From JAEUJM01 sp041918615 (GTDB lineage Bacteria; Actinomycetota; Acidimicrobiia; Acidimicrobiales; DATDAH01), in the NCBI GenBank assembly GCA_041918615.1, contig JAYRVH010000043.1:1-64000 (forward strand): DNA of 64,000 bases. Reading direction: 5' to 3'. Position numbers and translations under genes: made by a program. The stretch's first letter is position 1; every line of letters starts with the position of its first letter. Below, piece by piece: positions 1-8,521 of this stretch. Below the pieces are notes generated by a model. The model was not told the origin of the DNA. It did not search any database and was given only the letters and a program-made list of their open reading frames with translations.

Positions 1-2467
1 CGATATGTTCGGCGTGGTCGTGGTCCGCGGCGGCGAGTGCGGCAAAGTCGAGGGTGTGAGCGTGGTTCTTGGCCTTGTCGTCGGTGATGGTGCTGGCGAT
101 GCGTTCGGCGTGGTCGGGGTCCGCGGCGGCGAGTGCGGCAACGACGAAGGGGAGGGCTTGGTTCTTGGCCTTGTCGTCGGTGATGGTGCTGGCGATGCGT
201 TCGGCGTCGTTGGGGTTGGTGGGGGCGAGGGCGGCGATGAGTGCCGTTAGGGCTTGGTTCTTGGCCTTGTCGTCGGTGATGGTGCTGGCGATATGTTCGG
301 CGTGGTCGGGGTTGGTGGGGGCGAGGGCGGCGGCAAGGTCGGCTAGGGCTTTGGATTTGTGCTTTTCGTGCGTGATGGTGCTGGCGATGCGTTCGGCGTC
401 GTTGGGGTTGGTTGGGGCGAGGGCGGCGACCAGATCCGCGAGTACCTGGGCTCTATTCGAGTCGTCTGAGAGAGCGAGAGCGAGCGACTCGGCGTGGTCC
501 GGCTCGCGTAGTTCTGCCCATAGTTGGATCAGGCCCACGGGAATCTGACCTGCTTGGTGCGCATATTCGTTGCGGCGGATGGCTAGGCGAACACAGGCAG
601 TCAGGTCGGGGTCGTCCGCTCGGGCTTGTCCGTTGAGAGCGTCGTTCATCTCATCGATGGTGTGACGCCAGGTGCGATCGATGTCGTACATGCGCCGTTG
701 GCGGCTCCGGCTCAGGGCGAGGGCGGTGAGCCGTTGGAGGCTGTCGGCGTGGTCTTGCTGGTTCATCCGTTGGACCAGCATCTGGGCGTAGCTGCGGAGC
801 AGGTACCCGGGGGTCGTGTCGGGCCAGTGCCGGTGCTGGTAGCGGTCGGCCCACAGGTCGATCTGGTCGAGGTATCGGGTGTCGGGATGGAGTTGTGCTG
901 CAGCCTGGGCACGGAGTTCTTCGTGGGCGAACACATAGCCGGGTGGGCTGTAGGGCAAGCCAGGTCGGGTATCGAGGATTCGCCCGAAGCTGCTGTCTAG
1001 GGTCCCTTGGATGGCCGCAGGGATTTGACCGGTCAACTCGCCGAAGTCGGTCTTCGTGAGGCCGCCACCCGAGGCGCTCAACAGGCCGAGGAAGTCGACC
1101 CGCTCGTCTCCAACTCGGAAGGCGTCGGCGAGCTCGTGTTCTGCGCGTTGTTTGAGCCCCGCAGCGTAGGGGGAAGGCCCGAGGGACACGGGTACCACAA
1201 GGCGGAGCGGGTGGGCGGTATCAACATCGGTGGGTATGCCAGGTCTTGGGCGGCTAGTGATCAGGACCTTGAGGTTGGGTCCGGGTCGGTCGGGTAGCAG
1301 CGACGCGATCGACCCTCGCCGTTGTTCGGTGCCTGTGTCTTCGTCGAGCCCGTCGACCACAAGCACAAGTCGACGGCCGCTGTTAGTTGCCAGCGCGATC
1401 AGGCGGCGGTACTCGGCCAGCAACCTCGTGGTGGAAGAGCGGTCGTACGGCTCGCCGAGCACCGCTGCGAGCTGTTCAGTGACTGCTTCAAGGAAGGCAA
1501 CTGGGTCGGACTGGCCGTAGCGTCGGGACACGAAGAATGACACCACTTCGACACCGTCGGGTGGGTGGAGCGCCCACCAGCTCGCGAGAGCGCTCTTGCC
1601 TGCCCACGGTCCCGCTTGAAGCCACCGGTAGGGGTCCTCTTCACGGCAGAAGCGGTTCAAAGCCTCGAACTCCTGTGCTCTGCCCAGGAGTGCGTCGGGT
1701 GCCGTCTGGCGGACGTGCGCCTCGTAGGCGGCGGTCGTGCGCTCGGCGACCGTCGAGGGCACCACGTCGTCGAGGTCCAGGGCACGCTCGGGCAGCGACA
1801 GGAGCGCCCGGACCGGGCCGCTCTCGGCGTTTTCCCACAAGGTGTCGAGGCGGCCGATTCTGAGCTGGTCGGGTCCCTGGTGTTCGCCGACGACGCCCAC
1901 GATGTTGTCGCCGACCCACACCGCTGCACCGGACATGCCCGCCCACGGGCTGCGCTCTTCGTTGTCGGCGGGCGCTAGACCCGTCGACTCGGTGCTCTGG
2001 TGCGGACCTGACGCCGGGGGCGGCTCGGGCACCCGAAGTTCCAGGGTTCGTGAACGGCCACCGGACAAGGTGGCGATCTCGCCCCAGACGTGGGTGGTGT
2101 CACGAAACGGCTCACCAGGATCGGCTCGCAGGTGGGACCACGGATAGCCAACGGTCTGGGCGTCGAGCACCGCCGCCGCGTCCCCTACGCGACCGAAGCG
2201 AACCGGCTTTACCCTCCCGGCCGCCGGAGCAGCGAGACGCACTACCGCCATGTCGATCGGATCCGCGAGCAGCGCCACCACGCAGGTCCCTGCCAGGCGT
2301 CGTTCGCTCGGCCTACCCGGGCCGATGGTCACCTCGACCCTGTCCTCGGCGGCCAGACCGTGGGCCGCGGTCAAGACCAGGTCCGCGCTCACGAGATAAC
2401 CAGTCCGGACTCGGCCTCCCGCCCAGAGCTGCGCCACTCGACGCGGATCGAGACCCGCAGCCGCCAT
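1..2467 (-). CDS. Trypsin-like protease / NACHT ATPase / helical-repeat protein, C-terminus off window
   Basis: Open frame from ATG at 2467 to the window edge (822 codons, no stop), so the C-terminus is missing. Residues about 1-230 form a chymotrypsin-fold protease with the triad visible: His36 in LTAAHGL, Asp72 in DPIDMAVV and Ser179 in GMSGAAV. A P-loop GPWAGKSAL (Lys about 291) and a Walker B of NACHT type (LVLVVDGLDED) follow. From about residue 660 come 32-residue repeats of the type DPDHAERIASTITDD. Protease plus STAND ATPase plus helical repeats is the layout of signalling or conflict proteins in which the repeats sense a trigger. It starts 4 nt after the Trypco2 gene, so the two are probably co-translated. 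Domain identity is from visible motifs; a defence role is inferred. Confidence 0.85.
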   Translation of the reverse strand, partial: MAAAGLDPRRVAQLWAGGRVRTGYLVSADLVLTAAHGLAAEDRVEVTIGPGRPSERRLAGTCVVALLADPIDMAVVRLAAPAAGRVKPVRFGRVGDAAAVLDAQTVGYPWSHLRADPGEPFRDTTHVWGEIATLSGGRSRTLELRVPEPPPASGPHQSTESTGLAPADNEERSPWAGMSGAAVWVGDNIVGVVGEHQGPDQLRIGRLDTLWENAESGPVRALLSLPERALDLDDVVPSTVAERTTAAYEAHVRQTAPDALLGRAQEFEALNRFCREEDPYRWLQAGPWAGKSALASWWALHPPDGVEVVSFFVSRRYGQSDPVAFLEAVTEQLAAVLGEPYDRSSTTRLLAEYRRLIALATNSGRRLVLVVDGLDEDTGTEQRRGSIASLLPDRPGPNLKVLITSRPRPGIPTDVDTAHPLRLVVPVSLGPSPYAAGLKQRAEHELADAFRVGDERVDFLGLLSASGGGLTKTDFGELTGQIPAAIQGTLDSSFGRILDTRPGLPYSPPGYVFAHEELRAQAAAQLHPDTRYLDQIDLWADRYQHRHWPDTTPGYLLRSYAQMLVQRMNQQDHADSLQRLTALALSRSRQRRMYDIDRTWRHTIDEMNDALNGQARADDPDLTACVRLAIRRNEYAHQAGQIPVGLIQLWAELREPDHAESLALALSDDSNRAQVLADLVAALAPTNPNDAERIASTITHEKHKSKALADLAAALAPTNPDHAEHIASTITDDKAKNQALTALIAALAPTNPNDAERIASTITDDKAKNQALPFVVAALAAADPDHAERIASTITDDKAKNHAHTLDFAALAAADHDHAEHI
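2..500 (-). repeat. Tandem 96-bp coding repeats (32-aa units)
   Basis: The motif gatRYGttcggcg recurs with exact 96-bp spacing at about 2, 98, 194, 290 and 386, with a degenerate unit near 482. In the minus-strand frame each unit encodes a two-helix block beginning near (D/N)PDHAER and ending in an alanine/leucine-rich helix. Units nearest the left edge are almost identical in DNA, while those nearer the ATPase are diverged. This suggests recent unit gain on the distal side. The array continues beyond the window. Confidence 0.9.
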
Positions 2468-2471
2468 GCCT

Positions 2472-2786
2472 CTATCGCTCGTTGGGAAGCGCCTGGTCGT
2501 CGATGTACGGGGTCACCGGCGACGGACCCTTTGAGTCGATCAGCCTCGGAGATAGCGAGAGCCTCACCGTCTGAGTCGAAGCCTCAGCCGCCGTGGCCTC
2601 ACCGCCAAGGGTCACAACCCAGAACTTGAGGCCACCCTCCACCTTGTCGATGCGCTCGGCGACGACTTGGACCTCGATCTCGATCCCCGTGAGATCAAGC
2701 CGTAGCGGCTCCTCGCTGGCCGCCAGCATCGACCGATACAACTCCTGGCGAAGACCAGCGACGAACTCCTCCATACCGATCTTCAT
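2472..2786 (-). CDS. Trypco2-family small partner protein
   Basis: A 104-residue protein whose start (MKIGMEEFVAGLRQEL) is set by the GGAGG at 2794-2798. It has an N-terminal amphipathic helix followed by a beta-rich part with LDLTGIEIEVQVVAER and LKFWVVTLGGE. This matches the trypsin-co-occurring domain 2 (Trypco2) family, which is known to sit next to trypsin-like protease/STAND proteins. Its stop lies 4 nt before the start of that protein here. The molecular role is not established; a regulator, substrate or adaptor of the protease is plausible. The longer reading frame upstream of this ATG has no supporting features and was not used. Confidence 0.8.
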   Translation of the reverse strand: MKIGMEEFVAGLRQELYRSMLAASEEPLRLDLTGIEIEVQVVAERIDKVEGGLKFWVVTLGGEATAAEASTQTVRLSLSPRLIDSKGPSPVTPYIDDQALPNER

Positions 2787-2793
2787 CCGACTA

Positions 2794-2798
2794 CCTCC
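2794..2798 (-). promoter_or_regulatory. Shine-Dalgarno site fixing the Trypco2 start
   Basis: GGAGG on the minus strand, 7 nt before ATG at 2786. It decides between this internal ATG and a frame open for 61 more codons upstream. Confidence 0.7.
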
Positions 2799-2956
2799 AG
2801 GAAATCGCCTGCGTTGAGGAAGAACGTACCCACCGGGCGAGCCGCATGGCGGCGAGAGGAGGAGTGCCAAGCCGATCAGAGGTCCCGCGCCGCCCACGTG
2901 ACATGGTCTACGAGGTGACACCCTCGGGGTCCGCACCGCGCCAGGTGATCTGTGAG

Positions 2957-3773
2957 GGCACTGATGCATTGTTGGATCGGGGGACGCGAGCGGACGAGGT
3001 GTTCTCCGTAGCGGCGGTCAGATCGCCACGGTGAGCTCGTCGAACGCGGCTGCGACCCGCAGGCGCGGCTCTGCCTCACCCCCGAGTTCGTAGAAGCCGC
3101 GGCGCAGGTTCTGGATGAACGCGTGACCGGCGATGACCACTCCGGCGGTTCTGTCGGTCTTGAGGCCGCGCATGGGTCGTAGCCTCGCCTTGAGCCGTCC
3201 GTGGTCGCACTCGACGCGGTTGTTGGCGTACTGGTCGGTGTTGTGAAACGCGTCCGGCACCAGTTCCTCGATGACGGTCTCGAGCGCCTGGGCAAGGTCG
3301 GTGATCCCTCATCGGGGCGGCCGTGCGCGGTGATCGCCCTACCGAAGAACCGGCGGGCCGCGGCGATGTCGCGGCGGGCCGACACGTACACGTCGATCAC
3401 CTGGCCGTGGTCGTCAACGGCGCGGTACACGTACCGCCACCGGCCGGCGACCTTCACATAGGTCTCGTCCACGAACCAGCGGGCCCCGACCGCGTGACGA
3501 CACGGCCGTGCCGCGTCAACCAACAACGGCGTGAAGCGTTGCACCCACCGGAACAACGTGACGTGATCCACCTCGACACCGCGCTCCGCAAGGAGCTCTT
3601 CGAGGTCCCGGTACGAAAGCCCGAACCGCAGGTACCAGCGGACCGCCAGCAAGATCACCTCGGGCGGGAACCGGAACCCGGCGAACGCCCCCAGATCGAC
3701 CGGTGGGCGGGACCAACGGCGGTGCATCACGGCAGTCTCGCCGGCACACGGTCGCACTCAACGCAACAGTGCC
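2957..3773 (-). mobile_element. IS6-family insertion sequence, 817 bp
   Basis: The outer ends read GGCACTGATGCATTG (left, plus strand from 2957) and GGCACTGTTGCGTTG (right, minus strand ending at 3773). These are imperfect terminal inverted repeats flanking a DDE transposase frame. About 800 bp with one transposase is typical of IS6/IS26. The 8 bases outside each end (tctgtgag and actccacc) do not match, so there is no target duplication. This is what replicative IS6 deletion or recombination would leave. The element abuts a truncated ATPase gene on its right. Confidence 0.8.
3018..3727 (-). pseudogene. IS6-family DDE transposase, frameshifted
   Basis: Frame one, from ATG at 3727 (MHRRWSRPPVDLGAF), holds the HTH region, the first catalytic Asp in WFVDETYVK and the segment AVDDHGQVIDVYVSARRD. 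Near 3310 the frame shifts. The rest, in a second frame ending at 3018, holds the final catalytic Glu in NNRVECDHGRLK and the tail AFIQNLRRGFYELG. Comparing GATGAGGGATCACC with the reading GAG-GTG-ATC-ACC expected for the family indicates loss of one base. Combined length is about 236 residues, normal for the family. The transposase is probably inactive unless frameshifting or a sequencing error restores it. Confidence 0.85.
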
Positions 3774-4242
3774 ACTCCACCAGGTCGGCGGCCCACTGAG
3801 GGTCGAAACGCACCGCCAGATCGAACGGTCCTGACGTCGCCGCCCCGGAGTACAGCTCCGGGGTCAGCGTGACCTCGAGGACCGACTTGAAGCCGATCCC
3901 CTTGTGACCGATGCCCTCACCCCGCGGCTTGGTGGACTCACCGAACTTGCCCAACGAGTACAACAGCACCTTCGACGACACCGGGATGCCCTCATTGGCC
4001 ACCACCAGCGACCCCTCGGACAGCTCGATCCGCAGCCGCCCACCGCGCACGGCGCCGCCATCGAGCTTCATCCACGCATCGCGGGCGTTCTGGAGCAACT
4101 CGATGAGGAACCGGGCGTGGTACTCGTCACGCACCGTCCGCTCGGCGTTCCCGTCCGAGCGGAGGCTGGACAGCTTGTCCAACGTGTCTCGACACGCCCG
4201 CTCCTCCACCACCTCTCGGATCTCATCTCTCGGGGACGTCAC
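3774..4242 (-). pseudogene. GHKL (HSP90-like) ATPase gene truncated by the IS element
   Basis: GTG start at 4242 with AAGGTGGAG about 5 nt upstream. The 156 native residues carry a GHKL ATPase N-terminal fold: N-box IELLQNARDA, G1-like VVANEGIP and G2-like GHKGIGFKS. The frame then runs 15 codons into the IS terminal repeat (HCCVECDRV...) and stops at 3727. Sacsin/HSP90-type ATPases of this kind are normally the front of proteins of many hundred residues, often in defence islands. Everything after the ATP lid is missing, and no remnant is seen left of the IS, so a deletion accompanied the insertion. Confidence 0.8.
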
Positions 4243-4699
4243 TGAACTCCACCTTCGTTGCCCGACCGCTCAGCGGCGCCCACTTCTGACTTCATGACCA
4301 GCAAGATGCCAGACCCAGCCAGGAAGACTCCCACGTCTGGGCCATCGAGCCCGGCGGCGACCGCACCCATCGAGCGAGCGCCCCCACACCCCCGGCAAAG
4401 AGCCCAGCGGTCACCGGGCACACCGGTGCCAGGACCCAACCGTCACCGCTCACCACCAGGCACACCGGGTTGTTGCCCCAGCCCGGCGGTTGCCCACGCC
4501 ACCGGTGGCGGTCCGCCCGACGGGCCCGCCGGCCCGACAGGGGCGGCGGGCCCGTCGGGCACCAACCGCGAGGCCCGTCACCGGCTCACCCCCTTCGCCT
4601 ACGAACCGACCCGCCACGACCGACCCGCCACGAACCGACGCCCTTGCCCCGCCGCCCCCGGGCCCGCCGTCGTGTGACACCACACCACCGGAACGGGCC
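4243..4699. other. 457-bp stretch without a confident gene
   Basis: Contains a possible 66-codon minus-strand frame from TTG at 4439 to TGA at 4239. That stop overlaps the GTG of the truncated ATPase gene (GTGA), but the frame has a weak start and no recognisable family. The stretch also holds a very strong GC-rich hairpin at 4515-4560 downstream of the nuclease stop. The plus strand encodes only proline/alanine-rich low-complexity frames. Confidence 0.5.
4515..4560 (-). terminator. 17-bp perfect GC hairpin downstream of the nuclease gene
   Basis: Arms 4515-4531 and 4544-4560 are perfectly complementary over 17 bp with a 12-nt loop. It lies about 140 nt past the stop of the minus-strand nuclease. 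No T-run follows on either strand, so it is not a canonical intrinsic terminator. A U-less actinobacterial terminator or an RNA-stabilising structure is possible. Confidence 0.4.
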
Positions 4700-5602
4700 T
4701 CAGGCAGCCACGGGGACCGACTTGAACACCTCCGCGGTGTGCCAGCCCACATTGGCCGGGTCCGGACCCGGCCGGCCCGGTTGGCGGTTCCGCAACGGCT
4801 GATCCTCGAGGCCGTGCACCTGGGCCCGGGCAGCCTCCGAGGTGCCCACGAACCGGGGCGACACCCGCACCCGGTCCTCGCCGGTCACCCCCAGCACGCC
4901 CAGGTCGAACAGCGCGTGATGCAGGCTGCACAACGCCAGGCCGTTGTCGACCCGGTCCGCGCCGCCATGGCCATGCCAACGCACATGCGCCGCCTCGATC
5001 CCCGCCGGGTCACGGCCCAACCGGCCGTCGAACCCACACATCGCGCACGTGAACCCGTACGCGGCCAACACCGCCTCCCGAAACGCCGGATCACGGCGCC
5101 GCACCACCGACACCCTCGTGACCAAACCCGCCCCCAGATCGGCCCCCAAGTCGAGGCACACCGCGCTGGTGATCGGATCCGTTTAGCTCTCGGTGAAGTG
5201 ATCGTCCAACAACAAGCGCGCCGCCCGCGACAGCACCTCCGGACGCCTCAGGAGCTGCTCGACCTCAGGACGCAACCGGCCCCGCGCCTGCGCCTTCGCC
5301 AACCGGCCCGCCTGGTCGGTCAACGCCACCCCCGGGTCGCCCTCGAGGTCCCAAAGGTCCTCCTCCAGATGGAAGAACGGCATCGCCGCCCGCCGCCTCG
5401 AACGCGCCGGCGGACCGAACTCGTCGATGAGCACGCTCACCGGCTCCTCCGCCTCCGCGTAGGACACCGCCGAGGACCCCGTGGCCTGCAACCGCCCGAA
5501 CAGGAACAACAACAGCAACGGCTTGTGGGGCGCCCGCCGACCACTCGTCAACGGCGCCATCCGCAACGACGCCAAGCGGTCCAACAACTCGCCCTCGGTC
5601 AC
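4700..5602 (-). pseudogene. SBD-HNH phosphorothioate-type restriction endonuclease, split by in-frame TAA
   Basis: The first part, GTG at 5602 to TAA at 5183-5185, is the sulfur-binding-type domain with RRAPHKPLLLL and AEAEEPVSVLIDEFGPP. The same frame reopens directly after the TAA (TDPITSAVCLDLGADL) and encodes an HNH nuclease: CAMCGFDG, IEAAHVRWHGHG and LALCSLHHALFDLGVLG, ending at 4700. Together about 300 residues, the normal length of ScoMcrA-like enzymes that cut phosphorothioated DNA. One base change (for example CAA to TAA) explains the break. As read, the binding and cutting domains would be separate. The HNH half has a possible internal GTG restart at 5161. The family call is firm; activity is doubtful. 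Confidence 0.8.
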
Positions 5603-6357
5603 CTGCGCGCCACTCGTTCCCCCACCCCCTTCATCATGCCCCGCGTCGCACTCCCCCGGCCCCTGTCGGCCATGCCGGCCACCTGACCGTTCGCCGCTGC
5701 GGCATCTCTTGCCGCTGCCGCGAACCGACCCGTGCCGCCACCGGCCCGACCGCTCTCCGGACCGTGCCACCGACGCGCTTTGCCCGGCTATCCGATCGCC
5801 GCGACCACGCGCCGTCGCCGACACGACCCGGCACGCACGAAACGCGCCCGGTTCGGACCGAACCGGACCATCACCGACCGGGCCCCCGCCGCCCACAACG
5901 GGTGCCTCCCGACGCCGCCACGCCACCCCGACCAGGCGCCCTGGACCAACTCCCCGGCGACGCGCCCAAGCCACGTCCGCGACACACGATCACACCGGTG
6001 ACCGCCACCCCTGGAGCCCCCGCCGACCGACTACCGAACCCTCACTGCACGCATCAGCCGACCGCCGCCATCGTCCGTCAACCTGAGTACCCCACGACCC
6101 ACGACCCCACCGGCCAGAACCTCGTCACCACCCGCCGCACCACGACGGCCGATTTCACGGCGACAACACTGCTGCACTGGCAATGCACACCGGGCACGAC
6201 CCGCCTGCCAACAACCTCGTCAGCAACGCCGACCCGGCCCTGCCGCACGGCCCGAGGCCAACCGACTCGCCCCCCGCACCAACCCCTACCAACAACCGGG
6301 GGGGTACCCGCCCTCGACGGAATCGGCGTTTTCCGGGGCCAAAGCGGGGTCTCGTGC

Positions 6358-6377
6358 TATACGTATTAAAACGTATA
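6358..6377. promoter_or_regulatory. AT-rich palindrome, possible operator/promoter
   Basis: tatacgt-attaaa-acgtata: 7-bp perfect arms around a 6-nt AT spacer, in an otherwise very GC-rich non-coding stretch. Such an island could be a repressor site or a -10 region. No gene starts nearby, so the role is unknown. Confidence 0.3.
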
Positions 6378-6951
6378 CCACGGCCGCGCGGGCAGGGGTC
6401 CTGCAAATCGGGTTGGCCTAGCGACGACTTCAAGGGCGCCACGGCGGGACCCAGAGAGGCCGATTTCGCGGGGGGTGGTCGGGCACTCGAAGCCCCACCA
6501 CAGCCGACGGTGCCGCCGGATTCGCGAGGAGCCCGAAACCATCTCGAGCCCACCTCAGAACCCGACCGCTCACCCGGTTTTCGACACCCCCCGGTGCCGA
6601 TCGCGAGCCGCCCTCAGATGGCCGCGCTCACCCCGATCGCGACCGCGTTGCACACCCGGTTCTTGACGACCCACCACCCCCATCCCGAGCCCACCTCAGA
6701 CCCGGCCGATCACCCGAAAACGAGCAGGGGTGGGTCGGGCTTCGTGACGCACTCGGTGTCGGTGACCTGCCGCCGATCGCGTCGACGGTCGGGGCACTTC
6801 CGGCAGGCCAAAGGCCGGTGGTGATTCGACCAGGTCCTCGCAGCAGCGGTGAGGGCGACGGTGCCCCGCCGGGGGCCGCTGGCGCTGCTGGTGTCGACAG
6901 CGCTGACGCGTCATCGGTACGGCCGGTGGCGGCCCCACGTGACGCCCGAAA

Positions 6952-7020
6952 CGACTCGGAGGCCCCAACGCCCCAACTTGGGCTCTTACCACCTCTTCCA
7001 TGTCCCGGAAGAGGCCTTCC
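6952..7020 (+). repeat. Dispersed repeat, copy 1
   Basis: Begins cgactcggaggccccaacg and includes an 8-bp perfect stem (cctcttcc / ggaagagg). It resembles 9959-10027, with 22 of the first 23 bases identical and lower similarity afterwards. Both copies lie in the 5' flank of a gene: this one upstream of the SHOCT gene, the other upstream of the minus-strand gene ending at 8914. Confidence 0.55.
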
Positions 7021-7120
7021 GTGGCACCCGGGGGCCGATGGTGCGATTCCCTAGGGCCCCCGGCCCGAAGCCGCGATAGGAGGTGCCCCAGGAAGCGCGG
7101 GGCGCCCTCCGCCTGCGAAC

Positions 7121-7828
7121 ATGGACCCCGTGCCGTCACCATGGCTGGAGAACGTGACTACGCAGACCATCGCCACGGCCGGCGGGGTCGAGACGCCGCA
7201 ACTGGAACGCGTCATATCCCACGTCGAGGGCTGGTTCGACGGCTCGGCCCCGAGCGGATCTGTCCGCCGGTCGCTTCCGGGGCGCCTAGCCGCGGTGGCG
7301 GCCTGCCTCGATCCCGACGAGCCGATCCTTGAGTTCAGTATCACGGCGAACATGCTCGGGGGCAGCTGCGTGTCCGCCCTCACGCCCGACCGCCTCGTCT
7401 CGGCGAGCTTCGGGACCCTGGTAGGGGCCGAGCCCGGTGGGCCGTCAGGCGCTCAGTCAGTACCGGTGGCGGACATCGTGGCTTTCCGTACCCCGAGGAC
7501 GGGCGGGTTGGACCTCCGGACGGTGGACGGCACAGCCTTCGTCCCGCTGCAACCCGGTGATGAGGGCCGGTTCTCCGAGAGACTGAAGACCTGGCGGGTG
7601 GAGGAACTGACGGCCGCTGGGCTCAACGACCAAGCGGAGCGGGTCAGGCTCTGGCAGCCGTCCGACGGCGACGACCTAATGGTCGAAACCTACGCCGCCC
7701 TGCGCAGCGAACCGGGGCCGGTCGCCAGCGACGGCCTCGACGCTCTGGAGCGCCTCGCGAGACTCTACGAGCGTGGCCTCTTGACTGACGACGAGTTCGA
7801 AGCAGCCAAGGACAAGCTGCTGCGATAG
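7121..7828 (+). CDS. SHOCT-domain protein of unknown function
   Basis: 235 residues. The last 30 (DALERLARLYERGLLTDDEF) form a SHOCT domain, a short oligomerisation module found at the ends of many bacterial proteins. The middle (about 65-160) is beta-rich with a PH-like look: ILEFSITANMLGG, CVSALTPDRLVSASFG and VADIVAFRTPRTGGLDLRT. This resembles other actinobacterial proteins that join a PH-like domain to SHOCT. There is no signal peptide or membrane segment, so it is probably cytosolic. The Shine-Dalgarno is weak, so the exact start is uncertain. It stands alone in the island, with no operon partner. Confidence 0.7.
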   Translation: MDPVPSPWLENVTTQTIATAGGVETPQLERVISHVEGWFDGSAPSGSVRRSLPGRLAAVAACLDPDEPILEFSITANMLGGSCVSALTPDRLVSASFGTLVGAEPGGPSGAQSVPVADIVAFRTPRTGGLDLRTVDGTAFVPLQPGDEGRFSERLKTWRVEELTAAGLNDQAERVRLWQPSDGDDLMVETYAALRSEPGPVASDGLDALERLARLYERGLLTDDEFEAAKDKLLR

Positions 7829-8013
7829 AGATGCCCGGCGGGCGGAGGGGCCAGCGGCAGCCCAAGGCGGCACCGCGGGTGGGTCGGTGGCGGGCTTGCC
7901 GGGTTCAGCGTGCGGGAGTCATCGCAAGGGCGGGATGGTGCTCAGTACCGCCGACGCCGGCATCAGTCCGGCCTTGGCCATCCAGCCGCGCCCGAGCTCG
8001 GCTGCGAACGGGT

Positions 8014-8316
8014 ATGGGCGAGAGCAGTAGGGCTGAGTCTTGCGGCCGAGATCGGCCAAGACCGTGCGATCGGATCTGGATCGACGACCGACCCGAGTAC
8101 CAGGTCACCGCCGACTGCCTCGCGTGGGCCGGGCTGTGGCTCTTCACCGACGACCAGGAGATCGGACCCGTCCGTATCGCCGGCCAAGTGCTCGATGATG
8201 CTGCGGTTGGCAAGGTCCTCGACGCCAACTACCTCACCGAGTCCGCCGAGGTCACCTTCAACGATCAGGCGTGGACCTGCGAGTCCGGCCGCTGGCAGCC
8301 CCAGCCAGACGGGTAG
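8014..8316 (+). CDS. Small hypothetical protein
   Basis: About 100 residues if started at ATG 8014. A longer frame from 7831 has an arginine-rich front that looks non-coding. The C-terminal 75 residues look like real protein: YQVTADCLAWAGLWLFTDD, followed by VLDDAAVGKVLDANYLTESAEV and CESGRWQPQPDG. No family is recognised. It contains two Cys residues and a compact alpha/beta composition, with no membrane segment. It lies between two other orphan small genes in the same direction. The existence of the gene is likely but its start is uncertain. Confidence 0.5.
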   Translation: MGESSRAESCGRDRPRPCDRIWIDDRPEYQVTADCLAWAGLWLFTDDQEIGPVRIAGQVLDDAAVGKVLDANYLTESAEVTFNDQAWTCESGRWQPQPDG

Positions 8317-8521
8317 GCGAACCGGAGCGGGGCAAGGCCGCGCCAGGGTCGCTTTCTACCTCCCCGTCCTCCGCCCCGGTGCCGGGGTCACAGGTGCGCT
8401 GTACCCTCACCGTGACTCATCCAGAGCGGCCCGAGGGACCTGGCCCTACGACGGCCCACCAACCTGCTCCAAGCTGCGCTCGGGGCAAGGTGGCAACGCC
8501 AGGCGATGAGGTGGTGCCCCG

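Larger units (their letters stand above)
5603..7120. other. 1.5-kb stretch with no convincing gene
   Basis: Frames here are proline/arginine-rich shadows of GC-rich DNA and match no family I recognise. Visible structure includes an isolated AT-rich palindrome at 6358-6377, and a block containing gagcccacctcaga recurring with variation near 6543 and 6688. There is one copy of a dispersed repeat at 6952-7020, and a 9-bp-arm hairpin (7028-7036 with 7055-7063) ahead of the SHOCT gene. This may be decayed island DNA. Confidence 0.5.

Noticed and set aside
1..500. CRISPR array or satellite DNA
   Set aside because: The 96-bp units are contiguous without spacers and read through in one coding frame with 32-residue protein periodicity.
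4239..4439. 66-residue minus-strand gene overlapping the ATPase start
   Set aside because: TTG start, no family and low-complexity composition; the stop/start overlap is suggestive but not enough.
6183..6824. 213-codon plus-strand frame in the large gap
   Set aside because: Proline/arginine-rich with no domain and no ribosome site; looks like GC-driven open frame.
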